A stretch of DNA of 42,227 nucleotides from Lysobacter antibioticus HS124 (GTDB lineage: Bacteria; Pseudomonadota; Gammaproteobacteria; Xanthomonadales; Xanthomonadaceae): assembly GCF_000336385.2 (NCBI RefSeq), contig NZ_HG424528.1:19734-61960 (forward strand), written 5' to 3'. This document shows, in pieces, positions 34,769 through 42,227 of the stretch (position 1 is its first letter; each line of letters starts with the position of its first letter). The position numbers and the translations under genes were made by a program. The notes beneath the pieces were generated by a model. It did no database searches. It saw nothing but the letters and a program-made list of their open reading frames with translations, and had not been told where the DNA came from.

Positions 34769-37700
34769 TCAGCCCACCCACACCCGCGCGTTGCGGAACA
34801 TCCGCAGCCACGGCGAGTCGCCGCTCCAGTCCTTCGGCGCCCAGCTGAAGTTGGCGCTGCGCAGGGTGCGCTCGGGGTGCGGCATCAGGATGGTGGCGCG
34901 GCCGTCGGCGCTGGTCAGGCCGGCGATGCCGTCGGGCGAGCCGTTGGGGTTGAGCGGGTAACGGTCGGCGACGCGGCCGTCGCCGTCGACGTAGCGCAGC
35001 GCGACGTTGGCCGCGGCCTGGTCCAGGCCGCTGGCGAAGTCGGCGCGGCCTTCGCCGTGCGCGACCGCGACCGGGATGCGCGAGCCCGCCATGCCGCGCA
35101 GGAACAGCGACGGCGACTCGACCACTTCCAGCAGGCCCAGGCGCGCTTCGAACTGCTCGCTGCGGTTGCGCAGGAACACCGGCCAGTGCTCGGCGCCGGG
35201 CACGATCGGCTTGAGCTGGGCGAGCATCTGGCAGCCGTTGCAGACGCCGAGCGAGAAGCTGTCTTCGCGGGCGAAGAAAGCGGCGAAGGCGTCGCGCAGC
35301 GCGCTGCGCTCGAGGATGCTGGTGGCCCAGCCGCGGCCTGCGCCGAGCACGTCGCCGTAGCTGAAACCGCCGCAGGCGGCGAAGCCCTTGAAGTCTTCGA
35401 GCCGGAAGCGGCCGGCGATCAGGTCGCTCATGTGCACGTCGTAGGCTTCGAAGCCGGCCTGGTGGAACGCCGCCGCCATTTCGATCTGGCCGTTGACGCC
35501 CTGCTCGCGCAGGATCGCGACCTTGGGCCGCGCGCCGCCGATGTGAACGGCATGGGAGACGAACGGCGCGGCGATATCGTCGTTGGCGTCGAAGCCCAGC
35601 TTCGGCTTCAGCCCCGGGGCGTTGAAGTCGCGCGCGATCGCGCGCTCCTCGTCGGCGCAGTCGGGGTTGTCGCGCAATTTCTGCAGCGCGTGACTGGTCG
35701 ACCACCAAGCGTCGAACAATTCTTCCCAGCGCCACTCGACCAGCACCTTGCCGTCCTCCTTGACCCGCACCGAAGCGGCGGTGGTCGGCTTGGCGATGCG
35801 CTGGGCGCAGTCGATCAGGCCGTGGCGGGCGATGAGGTCGGCGAACTCGGCGCGGTCCTCGTCGTGGATCTGCACGATCGCGCCCAGCTCTTCGTTGAAC
35901 AGGGTGCGGAACGGATCTTCGCCCCAGCCGTCGAGGCTGATGTCCAGGCCCAGGCGCGAGCAGAACGCCATTTCGGCCAGGGTGGCGAAGGCGCCGCCGT
36001 CGCTGCGGTCGTGGTAAGCCAGCAGCAGGCCGGCCTCGCGCGCGTCGCGGATCAGCTCGAAGAAATCGCGCAGGCGCTGCGGACTGTCGAGGTCCGGCAC
36101 GCCGGTGTCGAAGCGCGCGCCCTCGCCGGGCAGGCCGGCGAACGCGGGCAGTCCGTCGGCCGCGCCGGCCTCCGGATGCACCTGGGCCAGCACCGAACCG
36201 CCGAGGCGCTGCTTGCCCGCGCCCAGGCCGATCAGCCACAGCTCGGTCTCGGCCTCGCGCGACAGCAGCGGAGTCAGCTGCTGGCGCACGTCGACCACCG
36301 GCGCGAACGCGCTGACGATCAGCGACACCGGCGACACCGACTTATGGGATTGGGGATTGGAGATTCGGGATTCGGCATCGGTCGCCGGGGAATCGCTCTT
36401 GCCAATCCCCAATCCCGAATCCCGAATCCCGTCGCTCCATTGCGCCTGCATCGACAGCGAATCCTTGCCGACCGGGATGCTCAACTCGAGCTCCGGGCAC
36501 AGCTCCAGGCCGACCGCCTTGACCGCGTCGAACAGCAACGCGTCTTCGCCCGGATGCGAGGCCGCGGCCATCCAGTTCGCCGACAGCTTGATCCGGTTCA
36601 GCGATTCCACCGGCGCCGCGCACAGGTTGGTGATCGCTTCGCCGACCGCCATGCGCGCCGCCGCGGCCGCGTCGAGCAGGGCCAGCGGGGTGCGCTCGCC
36701 GATCGCCATCGCTTCGCCCACAAAGCCGTCGAAACCGCTCAGGGTGATCGCGCAGTCGGCCAGCGGCAGCTGCCAGGGGCCGATCATCTGGTCGCGCGCG
36801 ACCAGGCCGCCGACGGTGCGGTCGCCGATGGTGACCAGGAAGTTCTTCGCCGCCACGGTCGGGTGCGCGAGCACGCGCAAGCCGGCCTGGTGCAGGTCCA
36901 GCCCGTCCCAGTCCAGCGCCGGCCACGGCGCTGCGGCCGGATGGCGGGTGTCGCGGTGCATCTTCGGCGGCTTGCCGAACAGCACGTCCATCGGCAGATC
37001 GATCGGCCAGTCCGCCGCGGGCTCGGCACCGTCGCCGTACACCGACTCGACGGTAGCGCCGTAGCCGACCACCAGCCGCTCTTCGGCGGTGGCGTAGCCG
37101 ACCACCGCGAACGGGCAACGCTCGCGCTCGCAGATCGCGGCGAAGTCGGCCACGCGATCGGCCGGCAGGCCGAGCACGTAACGCTCCTGCGATTCGTTGC
37201 ACCACAGCTGCATCGGCGACAACGAGGGGTCGTCGCTGGGCACCTTGGCCAGGTCGATCACGCCGCCCAGGCCGGAGTCGTGCAGCAGTTCGGGAATGGC
37301 GTTGGACAGACCGCCGGCGCCGACGTCGTGAGCGCTGTCGATCGGGTTGGCCTCGCCCAGCGCGACGCAGCGGTCGATCACCTCCTGGCAGCGACGCTCC
37401 ATTTCCGGGTTGTCGCGCTGGACGCTGGCGAAATCCAGTTCCTCCGCGCTGTCGCCGGAGGCGACCGAGCTGGCCGCGCCGCCGCCGAGGCCGATCAGCA
37501 TCGACGGGCCGCCGAGCACGATGACCGCATGGCCCGGCCTGAGGCCGAGCTTGGCCACCTGGACCCGGTCGATCGCGCCGAGACCGCCGGCGAGCATGAT
37601 CGGCTTGTCGTAGGCGCGGGCGATCTCGCCCTGGCCCAGTTCGAAGCTGCGGAAGTAGCCGGTCAGGTTCGGCCGGCCGAATTCGTTGTTGAACGCGGCC

Positions 37701-38797
37701 GCGCCGATCGGGCCGTCGAGCATGATTTCCAGCGCCGGGGCCATGCGCGGATTGAGCGCGCGCGGGCTTTCCCAGGGCTGCGGCAGGGTCGGGATGCGCA
37801 GGTGCGAGACGCTGAAACCGCACAGGCCGGCCTTGGGCCGGCCGCCGCGGCCGGTCGCGCCTTCGTCGCGGATCTCGCCGCCGTTGCCGGTGCTGGCGCC
37901 GGGGAACGGCGCGATCGCAGTCGGATGATTGTGGGTTTCGACCTTGATGCAGAACGCCGAAGGGATTTCCGCCTCGGCCGCGTAGGCCTGGCTGCCCGGC
38001 TGCGGCCGGAACCGGCGCGCGGCATAGCCCTCGACCACCGCCGCGTTGTCGCTGTACGCCGACAGAGTGTTCTCCGGCGTTTGCGCATGGGTGTGCTTGA
38101 TCATCTTGAACAGCGACAGCGGTTGTTCGCGGCCGTCGACGGTCCAGGAGGCGTTGAAGATCTTGTGCCGGCAGTGCTCGGAATTGGCCTGAGCGAACAT
38201 CATCAGTTCGACGTCGGCCGGCTCGCGGCCGAGCGCGGCGTAACGCTCGCGCAGGTAGGCGATTTCGTCGTCGGCCAGGGCCAGGCCGAGGCGGGCGTTG
38301 GCGGCCTCCAGCCGATCCAGCGGGATGCGTTCCAGTTCGCCGCGCGCCGGCACCGCGAACAGCGCCGCGGCATCGTCGCGTGCGTCCAGCAGCGACTGGG
38401 TCATCGGATCGTGCAGGGCCTTGGCCAGCGCCCCCTGGGTGGCGGCATCGGCCGGCCAGCCCAGGAGGTCGTAGCGGGTGCCGCGTTCGACCCGCTTGAC
38501 CGGCTGCCCGGCGCCGCGCAGCAGCTCGGTGGCCTTGCTGGCCCAGGGCGACAAGGTGCCCAGGCGCGGGGTGACGTAGCGCGAGACCGCGCCGTCGGCG
38601 CGCGCGGCGGCCTCAGGCTGCGCCTGCAGGATGCGGCGCAGGGTCGCATCGTCGGGCGCGGCGCCGGCCTCGGGCTCGACCCAATACACGGGCCAGGCAT
38701 CGAGCAGACGCACATCGGGGTGGATGACTTGCAGGCGGGCTTGAAGCCGATCGCGGCGGAACGAAGACAGGGCCGAAGGGCCCTCGAGGACGATCAT
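34769..38797 (-). CDS. purL: Phosphoribosylformylglycinamidine synthase PurL
   Basis: Large single-chain FGAM synthase: converts FGAR, glutamine and ATP to FGAM in purine synthesis. 1342 residues against 1295 in E. coli. The N-terminal part begins [20 protein letters not shown]; the catalytic ATP core shows [35 protein letters not shown]-type [18 protein letters not shown], and [15 protein letters not shown]; the glutaminase domain at the C terminus has the nucleophile Cys in [15 protein letters not shown], with VAHGEGR and [10 protein letters not shown]. Residues 790-818 are encoded by an inserted heptamer-repeat element. A longer upstream frame without homology was not used. Confidence 0.97.
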   Translation of the reverse strand: MIVLEGPSALSSFRRDRLQARLQVIHPDVRLLDAWPVYWVEPEAGAAPDDATLRRILQAQPEAAARADGAVSRYVTPRLGTLSPWASKATELLRGAGQPVKRVERGTRYDLLGWPADAATQGALAKALHDPMTQSLLDARDDAAALFAVPARGELERIPLDRLEAANARLGLALADDEIAYLRERYAALGREPADVELMMFAQANSEHCRHKIFNASWTVDGREQPLSLFKMIKHTHAQTPENTLSAYSDNAAVVEGYAARRFRPQPGSQAYAAEAEIPSAFCIKVETHNHPTAIAPFPGASTGNGGEIRDEGATGRGGRPKAGLCGFSVSHLRIPTLPQPWESPRALNPRMAPALEIMLDGPIGAAAFNNEFGRPNLTGYFRSFELGQGEIARAYDKPIMLAGGLGAIDRVQVAKLGLRPGHAVIVLGGPSMLIGLGGGAASSVASGDSAEELDFASVQRDNPEMERRCQEVIDRCVALGEANPIDSAHDVGAGGLSNAIPELLHDSGLGGVIDLAKVPSDDPSLSPMQLWCNESQERYVLGLPADRVADFAAICERERCPFAVVGYATAEERLVVGYGATVESVYGDGAEPAADWPIDLPMDVLFGKPPKMHRDTRHPAAAPWPALDWDGLDLHQAGLRVLAHPTVAAKNFLVTIGDRTVGGLVARDQMIGPWQLPLADCAITLSGFDGFVGEAMAIGERTPLALLDAAAAARMAVGEAITNLCAAPVESLNRIKLSANWMAAASHPGEDALLFDAVKAVGLELCPELELSIPVGKDSLSMQAQWSDGIRDSGLGIGKSDSPATDAESRISNPQSHKSVSPVSLIVSAFAPVVDVRQQLTPLLSREAETELWLIGLGAGKQRLGGSVLAQVHPEAGAADGLPAFAGLPGEGARFDTGVPDLDSPQRLRDFFELIRDAREAGLLLAYHDRSDGGAFATLAEMAFCSRLGLDISLDGWGEDPFRTLFNEELGAIVQIHDEDRAEFADLIARHGLIDCAQRIAKPTTAASVRVKEDGKVLVEWRWEELFDAWWSTSHALQKLRDNPDCADEERAIARDFNAPGLKPKLGFDANDDIAAPFVSHAVHIGGARPKVAILREQGVNGQIEMAAAFHQAGFEAYDVHMSDLIAGRFRLEDFKGFAACGGFSYGDVLGAGRGWATSILERSALRDAFAAFFAREDSFSLGVCNGCQMLAQLKPIVPGAEHWPVFLRNRSEQFEARLGLLEVVESPSLFLRGMAGSRIPVAVAHGEGRADFASGLDQAAANVALRYVDGDGRVADRYPLNPNGSPDGIAGLTSADGRATILMPHPERTLRSANFSWAPKDWSGDSPWLRMFRNARVWVG
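36344..36430. repeat. In-frame GGGATTC palindromic element inside purL
   Basis: Eighty-seven bases (29 codons) with a heptamer arm at 36346-36374 and an inverted arm at 36402-36430. On the purL strand it encodes residues 790-818, starting [13 protein letters not shown] and ending [11 protein letters not shown]. coli PurL has only about ten residues (QEGNEEREMT) between the matching Trp and the SPLSLVISAF strand; removal here would leave about five. The arms match those of the intergenic elements, so this looks like an insertion tolerated in a surface loop. Confidence 0.88.
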
Positions 38798-38966
38798 GTC
38801 CGGGGAACCGTGCAACGCAGGGCCCGGTATTGTAACCAAAACGCCGGCCCGGCTCGGGCGGCTCCAGGCTTCGGCCGGCGTCCGCGGCGGCCGGCCGACC
38901 CGGTCGCCCCGCTCCGCACGGGCCTCGCCCGCCCGCCCCGTGCGCCCCTTCCCGCCCCACAAACGA

Positions 38967-38990
38967 CGACGCCGCCCGAAGGCGGCGTCG
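38967..38990 (-). terminator. Terminator of dsbC with UUCG tetraloop
   Basis: CGACGCCGCC and GGCGGCGTCG form a 10-base stem. On the minus strand the loop reads C(TTCG)G, a very stable tetraloop, and the stem is followed by GTCGTTTGT. It lies 25 bases past the dsbC stop, before purL. Confidence 0.7.
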
Positions 38991-39015
38991 AGGCGAACGC
39001 GGCAGGGCCCGCGGC

Positions 39016-39900
39016 TTACAGGCCGCCGACCGGCGCGGCGACCGCGGCGGAGGGCTTGGCGCCGGCGGCCGCCGGCTTGCTGTCCGCGGCGATCTTGTCC
39101 AGGGTCTGGCGCAGCTGCGCCGGCGGCACGTAGCCGCCGACCTGGACGCCCTCGGCGGTGAGGATCATCGGGGTGCCGGTCAGGCCGGCGCGCTGGCCGA
39201 CGTTGTACTGCTGGGTGACGGTGTTCTTGCAGTCCTTGCTGGGCACGCTGTGCTCGGCCTTGGCGTCGGTCAGGGCCTTGCGGCGGTCCGCCGCGCACCA
39301 GACCGAAACCATCTTCTTGTAGTCCTCGCTGCCGATGCCCATGCGCGGGAACGCCAGGTACTCGACCGCGATGCCCTGGCGGTTGTACTCGGCGATTTCG
39401 CTGTGCAGCTTGCGGCAGTAGCCGCACTCGACGTCGGTGAAGATGGTGACGGTGTGCTTGGGGTTGGCCGGGGCGAACACGATGCGCTCGCTGGCCGGGA
39501 TGGTCTTCAGCAGGTCCTTGCGCATCGCCGCCAGGCTGTCCTCGCTGAGGTTCTTCTTGGCCTGGGTGTCGAACAGCGCGCCGCCCGAGCCGGGCAGGAA
39601 CAGGTAGCGGCCGTCGTCGCTGATGTAGACCACCTGGCCCTGGGCCAGGGCTTCGCGGAAGCCCGGCATCGGCGCCGCGCCGACCTTGTCGATGGTGATG
39701 TTGGGGTTGAGCTGGCGGATCGCCTCGACCGCGCGCGCCTCGGCGCTGCCGGCCTTGACCTCCGGCGCCTTGCCGGTCGGTGCGGCAGCGACGGCATCGG
39801 CCTTGGCGGCCGGCTCAGCCTTGGCGGCGGCGCCCTGCGGCGCCTGGGCGCAGGCGGACAGGCTGATCGCGCCGAGCACGGCGAAAATGATGCGCTTCAT
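39016..39900 (-). CDS. dsbC: Thiol:disulfide interchange protein DsbC, lipoprotein form
   Basis: Periplasmic disulfide isomerase that reshuffles wrong disulfides. The 294-residue protein has a lipoprotein signal with lipobox LSAC (Cys17) and Ala at +2, then an Ala/Lys-rich linker to about residue 55, a DsbC dimerisation domain ([35 protein letters not shown]), and the thioredoxin domain with active site [13 protein letters not shown] (Cys159, Cys162), the second Cys pair (VWCAAD and SKDCKN) and the cis-Pro loop TGTPMI. AAGGA lies eight bases before the ATG. Next to xerD, as in E. coli. E. coli DsbC is soluble and lacks the lipobox and linker. Confidence 0.93.
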   Translation of the reverse strand: MKRIIFAVLGAISLSACAQAPQGAAAKAEPAAKADAVAAAPTGKAPEVKAGSAEARAVEAIRQLNPNITIDKVGAAPMPGFREALAQGQVVYISDDGRYLFLPGSGGALFDTQAKKNLSEDSLAAMRKDLLKTIPASERIVFAPANPKHTVTIFTDVECGYCRKLHSEIAEYNRQGIAVEYLAFPRMGIGSEDYKKMVSVWCAADRRKALTDAKAEHSVPSKDCKNTVTQQYNVGQRAGLTGTPMILTAEGVQVGGYVPPAQLRQTLDKIAADSKPAAAGAKPSAAVAAPVGGL

Positions 39901-39922
39901 CCATCGAATCCTTGGTTCAGAG

Positions 39923-39943
39923 GTCGGGCTTGGACCGCCCGAC
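39923..39943 (-). promoter_or_regulatory. Hairpin in the dsbC leader
   Basis: GTCGGGC and GCCCGAC, 7 bases each, flank a 7-base loop 23 bases upstream of the dsbC ATG. Too far from the Shine-Dalgarno to mask it. Of the 467 bases between dsbC and xerD, 39944-40187 otherwise shows nothing I can name. Confidence 0.3.
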
Positions 39944-40187
39944 GGGGAATAGGTTCTGCCGATTGTGGCACGGGCGGCGCCGCGATCGCGGTACCGCGAC
40001 CGGATCGCCGCGCGAGTGGCGATGCCGGTCGCGGTTTGCGGCGCGGGCCGCCCGTCGCGTGGAGTGTGCGCCGGCCCGGGGCCGCCGGGGTGAATGCGCC
40101 GATGTGCGGGGGACAAGGACCGGCGGACGGAAGCCAGGGAGGGAGGGGGGCAAGCCCGCTCGACGCCCGCCGTGACGCGGAGGTGCT

Positions 40188-40352
40188 GGCGACCTGACCC
40201 GACGCGCCCGGCCCGGCACAGGGGCGCCGGGCGTTCGGATCAGCAGGCGGCCGTGCCGCACGCGGCTTCGTTGGGGGTACTCGCGACCTGATCCGATGCG
40301 CCCGGCCCGGCGCAGGGGCGCCGGGCGTTCGGATCAGCAGGCGGCCGTGCCG
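40188..40352. repeat. 94-bp tandem repeat, about 1.75 units, 3' of xerD
   Basis: The segment starting CGACCTGACCCGACGCGCCC recurs 94 bases later (GCGTTC at 40231 and 40325) with few differences. Each unit has a CCGGCCCGGC..CGCCGGGC inverted repeat and GGCCGTGCCGCACGCGGCTT or its beginning. The second copy ends 16 bases from the xerD stop. Same family as the array at 41928. Confidence 0.85.
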
Positions 40353-40367
40353 CCTGAGCGCTGATCC

Positions 40368-41309
40368 TCACCCACGCGGGTGGTGCTTGGCGTGCAGGCG
40401 CTTGAGCTGCTCGCGCGCTACCAGGGTGTAGATCTGGGTGGTCGACAGCGAGCTGTGGCCGAGCAGCATCTGCAGCGCGCGCAGGTCGGCGCCACGGTTG
40501 AGCAGGTGGGTGGCGAAGCTGTGGCGCAAGGCATGCGGGCTGATCCGCGCCGGATCGATGCCGGCGACGGCAGCGTAGCGCTTGACCAGGTGCCAGAACT
40601 CCTGCCGGCTCGGCGCTTCGCCGGAAGCCCCGATGAACAAGGGCGCCAGGGCGCGCTTGCCGGCCAGTCGCGGGCGGGCCTGGCTCAGGTAGCGCTCGAG
40701 CCAGTGCTGGGCCTCTTCGCCCAGCGGCACCAGCCGCTCCTTGCTGCCCTTGCCGGTGACCCGCAGCACACCCTGACGCAGATTGACCGCGGTCGCCGGC
40801 AGGTTCACCAGTTCGCTGACGCGCAGGCCGGAGGCGTACATCAATTCCAGCATCGCGCGGTCGCGCAGCCCCAGCGGCGCGTCCGTCTCCGGCGCGGCCA
40901 GCAAGGCGTCGATCTGGCTTTCCGCCAGCGCCTTGGGCAGCGACCGCGGCAGTTTCGGCGGCTCCAGCAGCGCCGTCGGATCGTCGCTGCGCAGGCCGCG
41001 GCGCAGGCGCCAGGCGTAGAACGCGCGCAGCGCCGACAGCAGCCGCGCATTGCTGCGCGGCGAGTAGCCCTCGCGGGTGCGCCAGGCCAGGTACTCGAAC
41101 AGCGCGGTGCGGTCGGCGCCGGCCAGCCCGCGGCCGTCGCGCCAGCGCGCCAGCCCTTCCAGGTCGCGGCGATAGCTGTGCAACGTCTGCTGCGCCAAGC
41201 CGCTCTCGGCCCAGATCGCATCGAGGAACGCGGCGATGTCGGCGTCGTCGCGCTCCTCCAGCGGCGGCAGAGCCATGGCGAGCGTGCGGCGATCGGCGGG
41301 CGTGGGCAT
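40368..41309 (-). CDS. xerD: Site-specific tyrosine recombinase XerD
   Basis: With XerC, resolves chromosome dimers at dif. 313 residues. The N-terminal SAM-like domain shows [16 protein letters not shown]. The catalytic set is complete: Arg163 (ASGLRVSEL), Lys187 (VTGKGSK), His259 and Arg262 ([14 protein letters not shown]), His285 ([14 protein letters not shown]) and nucleophile Tyr294. A second ATG at codon 12 gives a 302-residue form closer to E. coli XerD (298). dsbC as neighbour and the absence of phage genes mark it as the housekeeping enzyme. No dif site seen here. Confidence 0.95.
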   Translation of the reverse strand: MPTPADRRTLAMALPPLEERDDADIAAFLDAIWAESGLAQQTLHSYRRDLEGLARWRDGRGLAGADRTALFEYLAWRTREGYSPRSNARLLSALRAFYAWRLRRGLRSDDPTALLEPPKLPRSLPKALAESQIDALLAAPETDAPLGLRDRAMLELMYASGLRVSELVNLPATAVNLRQGVLRVTGKGSKERLVPLGEEAQHWLERYLSQARPRLAGKRALAPLFIGASGEAPSRQEFWHLVKRYAAVAGIDPARISPHALRHSFATHLLNRGADLRALQMLLGHSSLSTTQIYTLVAREQLKRLHAKHHPRG

Positions 41310-41432
41310 GGGGGAAGCTTACGGCGAGGGGCGAGTGGAAAGGAGTGAGGCAGCAACTGCAGGGGAACAGCGGTCCCCGCCCGCGCTCACTTCTCACTCC
41401 TCTGCGCCGGTTCCTGCACGTATCCTGCCGCG

Positions 41433-41906
41433 ATGACCGCAACCGCCCCCACCGCTGCCCCGCCCCGCCCCGCCGCCCTGCTGCATTGGCGGCTGTTCTC
41501 GCTGTTCTACGATTTCTGGCCGGTGCTGGCGCTGTGGATGCTGATCGGCCTGCTGATGGTGCTGGCCTTCACTCTGGCCGGCCACGACACCCACGAGAAC
41601 ATCCGGCCGCTGACCGGCTGGTGGTGGCTGGAGTGGGCGCTGTGCTGGCTGGCCGCCGGCGGTTACGCGACGCTGAGCTGGCGCCGCGGCGGCCAGACCC
41701 TGGGCATGCGGCCTTGGCGGCTGCGGGTGATCGGCGCCGACGGTGCGGCCCCAGGCTGGAGGGCGCTGTGGATCCGCTACGCGGTGGGCACGCTCTCGCT
41801 GCTGGCCGGCGGGCTCGGCTTCTGGTGGGCGCTGTTCGATCGCGAACGGCTGACTTGGCACGACCGCGCGAGCGGGACGCGGATGGTGCGATTGCCGAAG
41901 CGTTAG
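41433..41906 (+). CDS. RDD family membrane protein
   Basis: 157-residue integral membrane protein with three hydrophobic segments (FYDFWPVLALWMLIGLLMVL; WLEWALCWLAAGGYATL; YAVGTLSLLAGGLGFWWALF). The defining Arg and two Asp residues are in HWRLFSLFYDFW and LTWHDRASGTRMV, with the family loop RRGGQTLGMRPWRLRV between. Function of RDD proteins is largely unknown; some are linked to ion transport. It diverges from xerD across 123 bases. Confidence 0.9.
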   Translation: MTATAPTAAPPRPAALLHWRLFSLFYDFWPVLALWMLIGLLMVLAFTLAGHDTHENIRPLTGWWWLEWALCWLAAGGYATLSWRRGGQTLGMRPWRLRVIGADGAAPGWRALWIRYAVGTLSLLAGGLGFWWALFDRERLTWHDRASGTRMVRLPKR

Positions 41907-41927
41907 TTGCGAGGGGGCGTAGGGACC

Positions 41928-42227
41928 GCGGGCGTTCGACCAGCCCAGGCGGCAGTGCCGCACGCGGCTTCGGGCGGCTATGCATGAGCTGGAGGGTTAC
42001 GGCCCCGGCCCGGCGCAGCGCGCCGGGCGTTCGCCAAGCCCAGCGAGCAGTGCCGCACGCGGCTTCGGGCGGCTATGCGTGAACTGGAGGGTACGGCCCC
42101 GGCCAGGCGCAGCGCGCCGGGCGTTCGACCAGCCCGGGCGGCAGTGCCGCACGCGGCTTCGGGCGGCTATGCATGAACTGGAGGGTACGGCCCCGGCCCG
42201 GCGCAGCGCGCCGGGCGTTCGCCAAGC
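41928..42227. repeat. 94/95-bp tandem repeat array, more than 3 units, to window edge
   Basis: The marker CACGCGGCTT occurs at 41961, 42056 and 42150, giving periods of 95 and 94. Units carry GTGCCGCACGCGGCTTCGGG, CGGCTATGCATGAACTGGAG and a stem CCCGGCGC-AGC-GCGCCGGG. The longer period comes from one extra T in GGGTTACGG. The array starts about 22 bases after the RDD stop and is cut by the window end. No gene lies in 41907-42227. Confidence 0.92.

Noticed and set aside
34610-39133. A 1507-codon open frame on the plus strand opposite purL
   Set aside because: It is the antisense shadow of purL. Its product is rich in Arg, Ala, Gly and His with no family motif, as expected from reading GC-rich coding DNA backwards.
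38798-39427. N-terminal extension of PurL to 1552 residues
   Set aside because: It overlaps dsbC in another frame and crosses the dsbC terminator; [11 protein letters not shown] is the expected PurL start.
40368-41309. Integrase of a mobile element, with the flanking repeats as attachment sites
   Set aside because: The sequence and the dsbC neighbour indicate housekeeping XerD. The repeats are tandem arrays rather than single att pairs, and no phage or island genes lie between them.
41928-42227. CRISPR array
   Set aside because: Units are near-identical over their full 94 bases, so there are no unique spacers, and no cas gene is present.

Overview
This window is a chromosomal segment of a very GC-rich gammaproteobacterium of the Xanthomonadaceae, most probably Lysobacter or a close relative. 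That placement is inferred from three things: extreme G/C bias at third codon positions, a type II secretion cluster in the Xanthomonas xps order (E-F-G-H-I-J-K-L-M-N-D), and GGGATTC-type heptamer repeats. I ran no database search, so family names rest on motifs, lengths and gene order that I recognise.

Layout. 1-1591: tandem palindromic repeats, the RNase P RNA gene and rsmI, the last two on the minus strand. 1667-5420: a plus-strand run of lpoA, yraN, a YdjM-like membrane hydrolase and a GlcD-type FAD oxidase. 5508-13889: a minus-strand block of glyA, nrdR, ribD, a SAM methyltransferase, an FMN riboswitch, then overlapping ribE-ribBA-ribH-nusB and thiL. Only the genes after the riboswitch lie in its path, so ribD is not under its control. 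14056-18844: plus-strand genes for an LpxO-like hydroxylase, ettA, map and pyrF. 18828-21615: minus-strand YtpQ-like gene and two GT2 glycosyltransferases. 21690-33020: a complete 11-gene type II secretion cluster (ATPase, platform, five pseudopilins, L, M, the C-like N, secretin). 33021-34655: a poorly coding stretch and two unrecognised genes with lower third-position GC. 34769-38797: purL. 39016-41906: dsbC and xerD on the minus strand, divergent RDD-family gene. 41907-42227: tandem repeats to the window edge.

How the genes work together. The secretion genes form one machine: GspE drives GspF/L/M, the pseudopilus GspG-K pushes substrate, XpsN links the inner-membrane platform to the lipoprotein secretin GspD. 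DsbC would isomerise disulfides in periplasmic exoproteins before export. The rib genes make riboflavin, and the riboswitch lets FMN repress ribE-ribBA-ribH and probably nusB-thiL. The rest is core metabolism and cell-envelope work.

Most notable observations: (1) a family of palindromic GGGATTC-heptamer elements almost exactly fills two intergenic gaps, partly fills a third, and has a 29-codon in-frame copy inside purL; (2) two arrays of a 94-bp tandem repeat lie 3' of xerD and 3' of the RDD gene, and an unrelated 93-bp palindromic repeat lies 3' of rnpB; (3) a possible 18-codon leader ORF between the FMN riboswitch and ribE whose TGA overlaps the ribE ATG, and a 14-codon one before gspE; (4) three alternating half-sites before gspE that can form two mutually exclusive hairpins; (5) the low-GC3 pair of unknown genes at 33739-34655. 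I found no CRISPR array, tRNA, insertion sequence or prophage.
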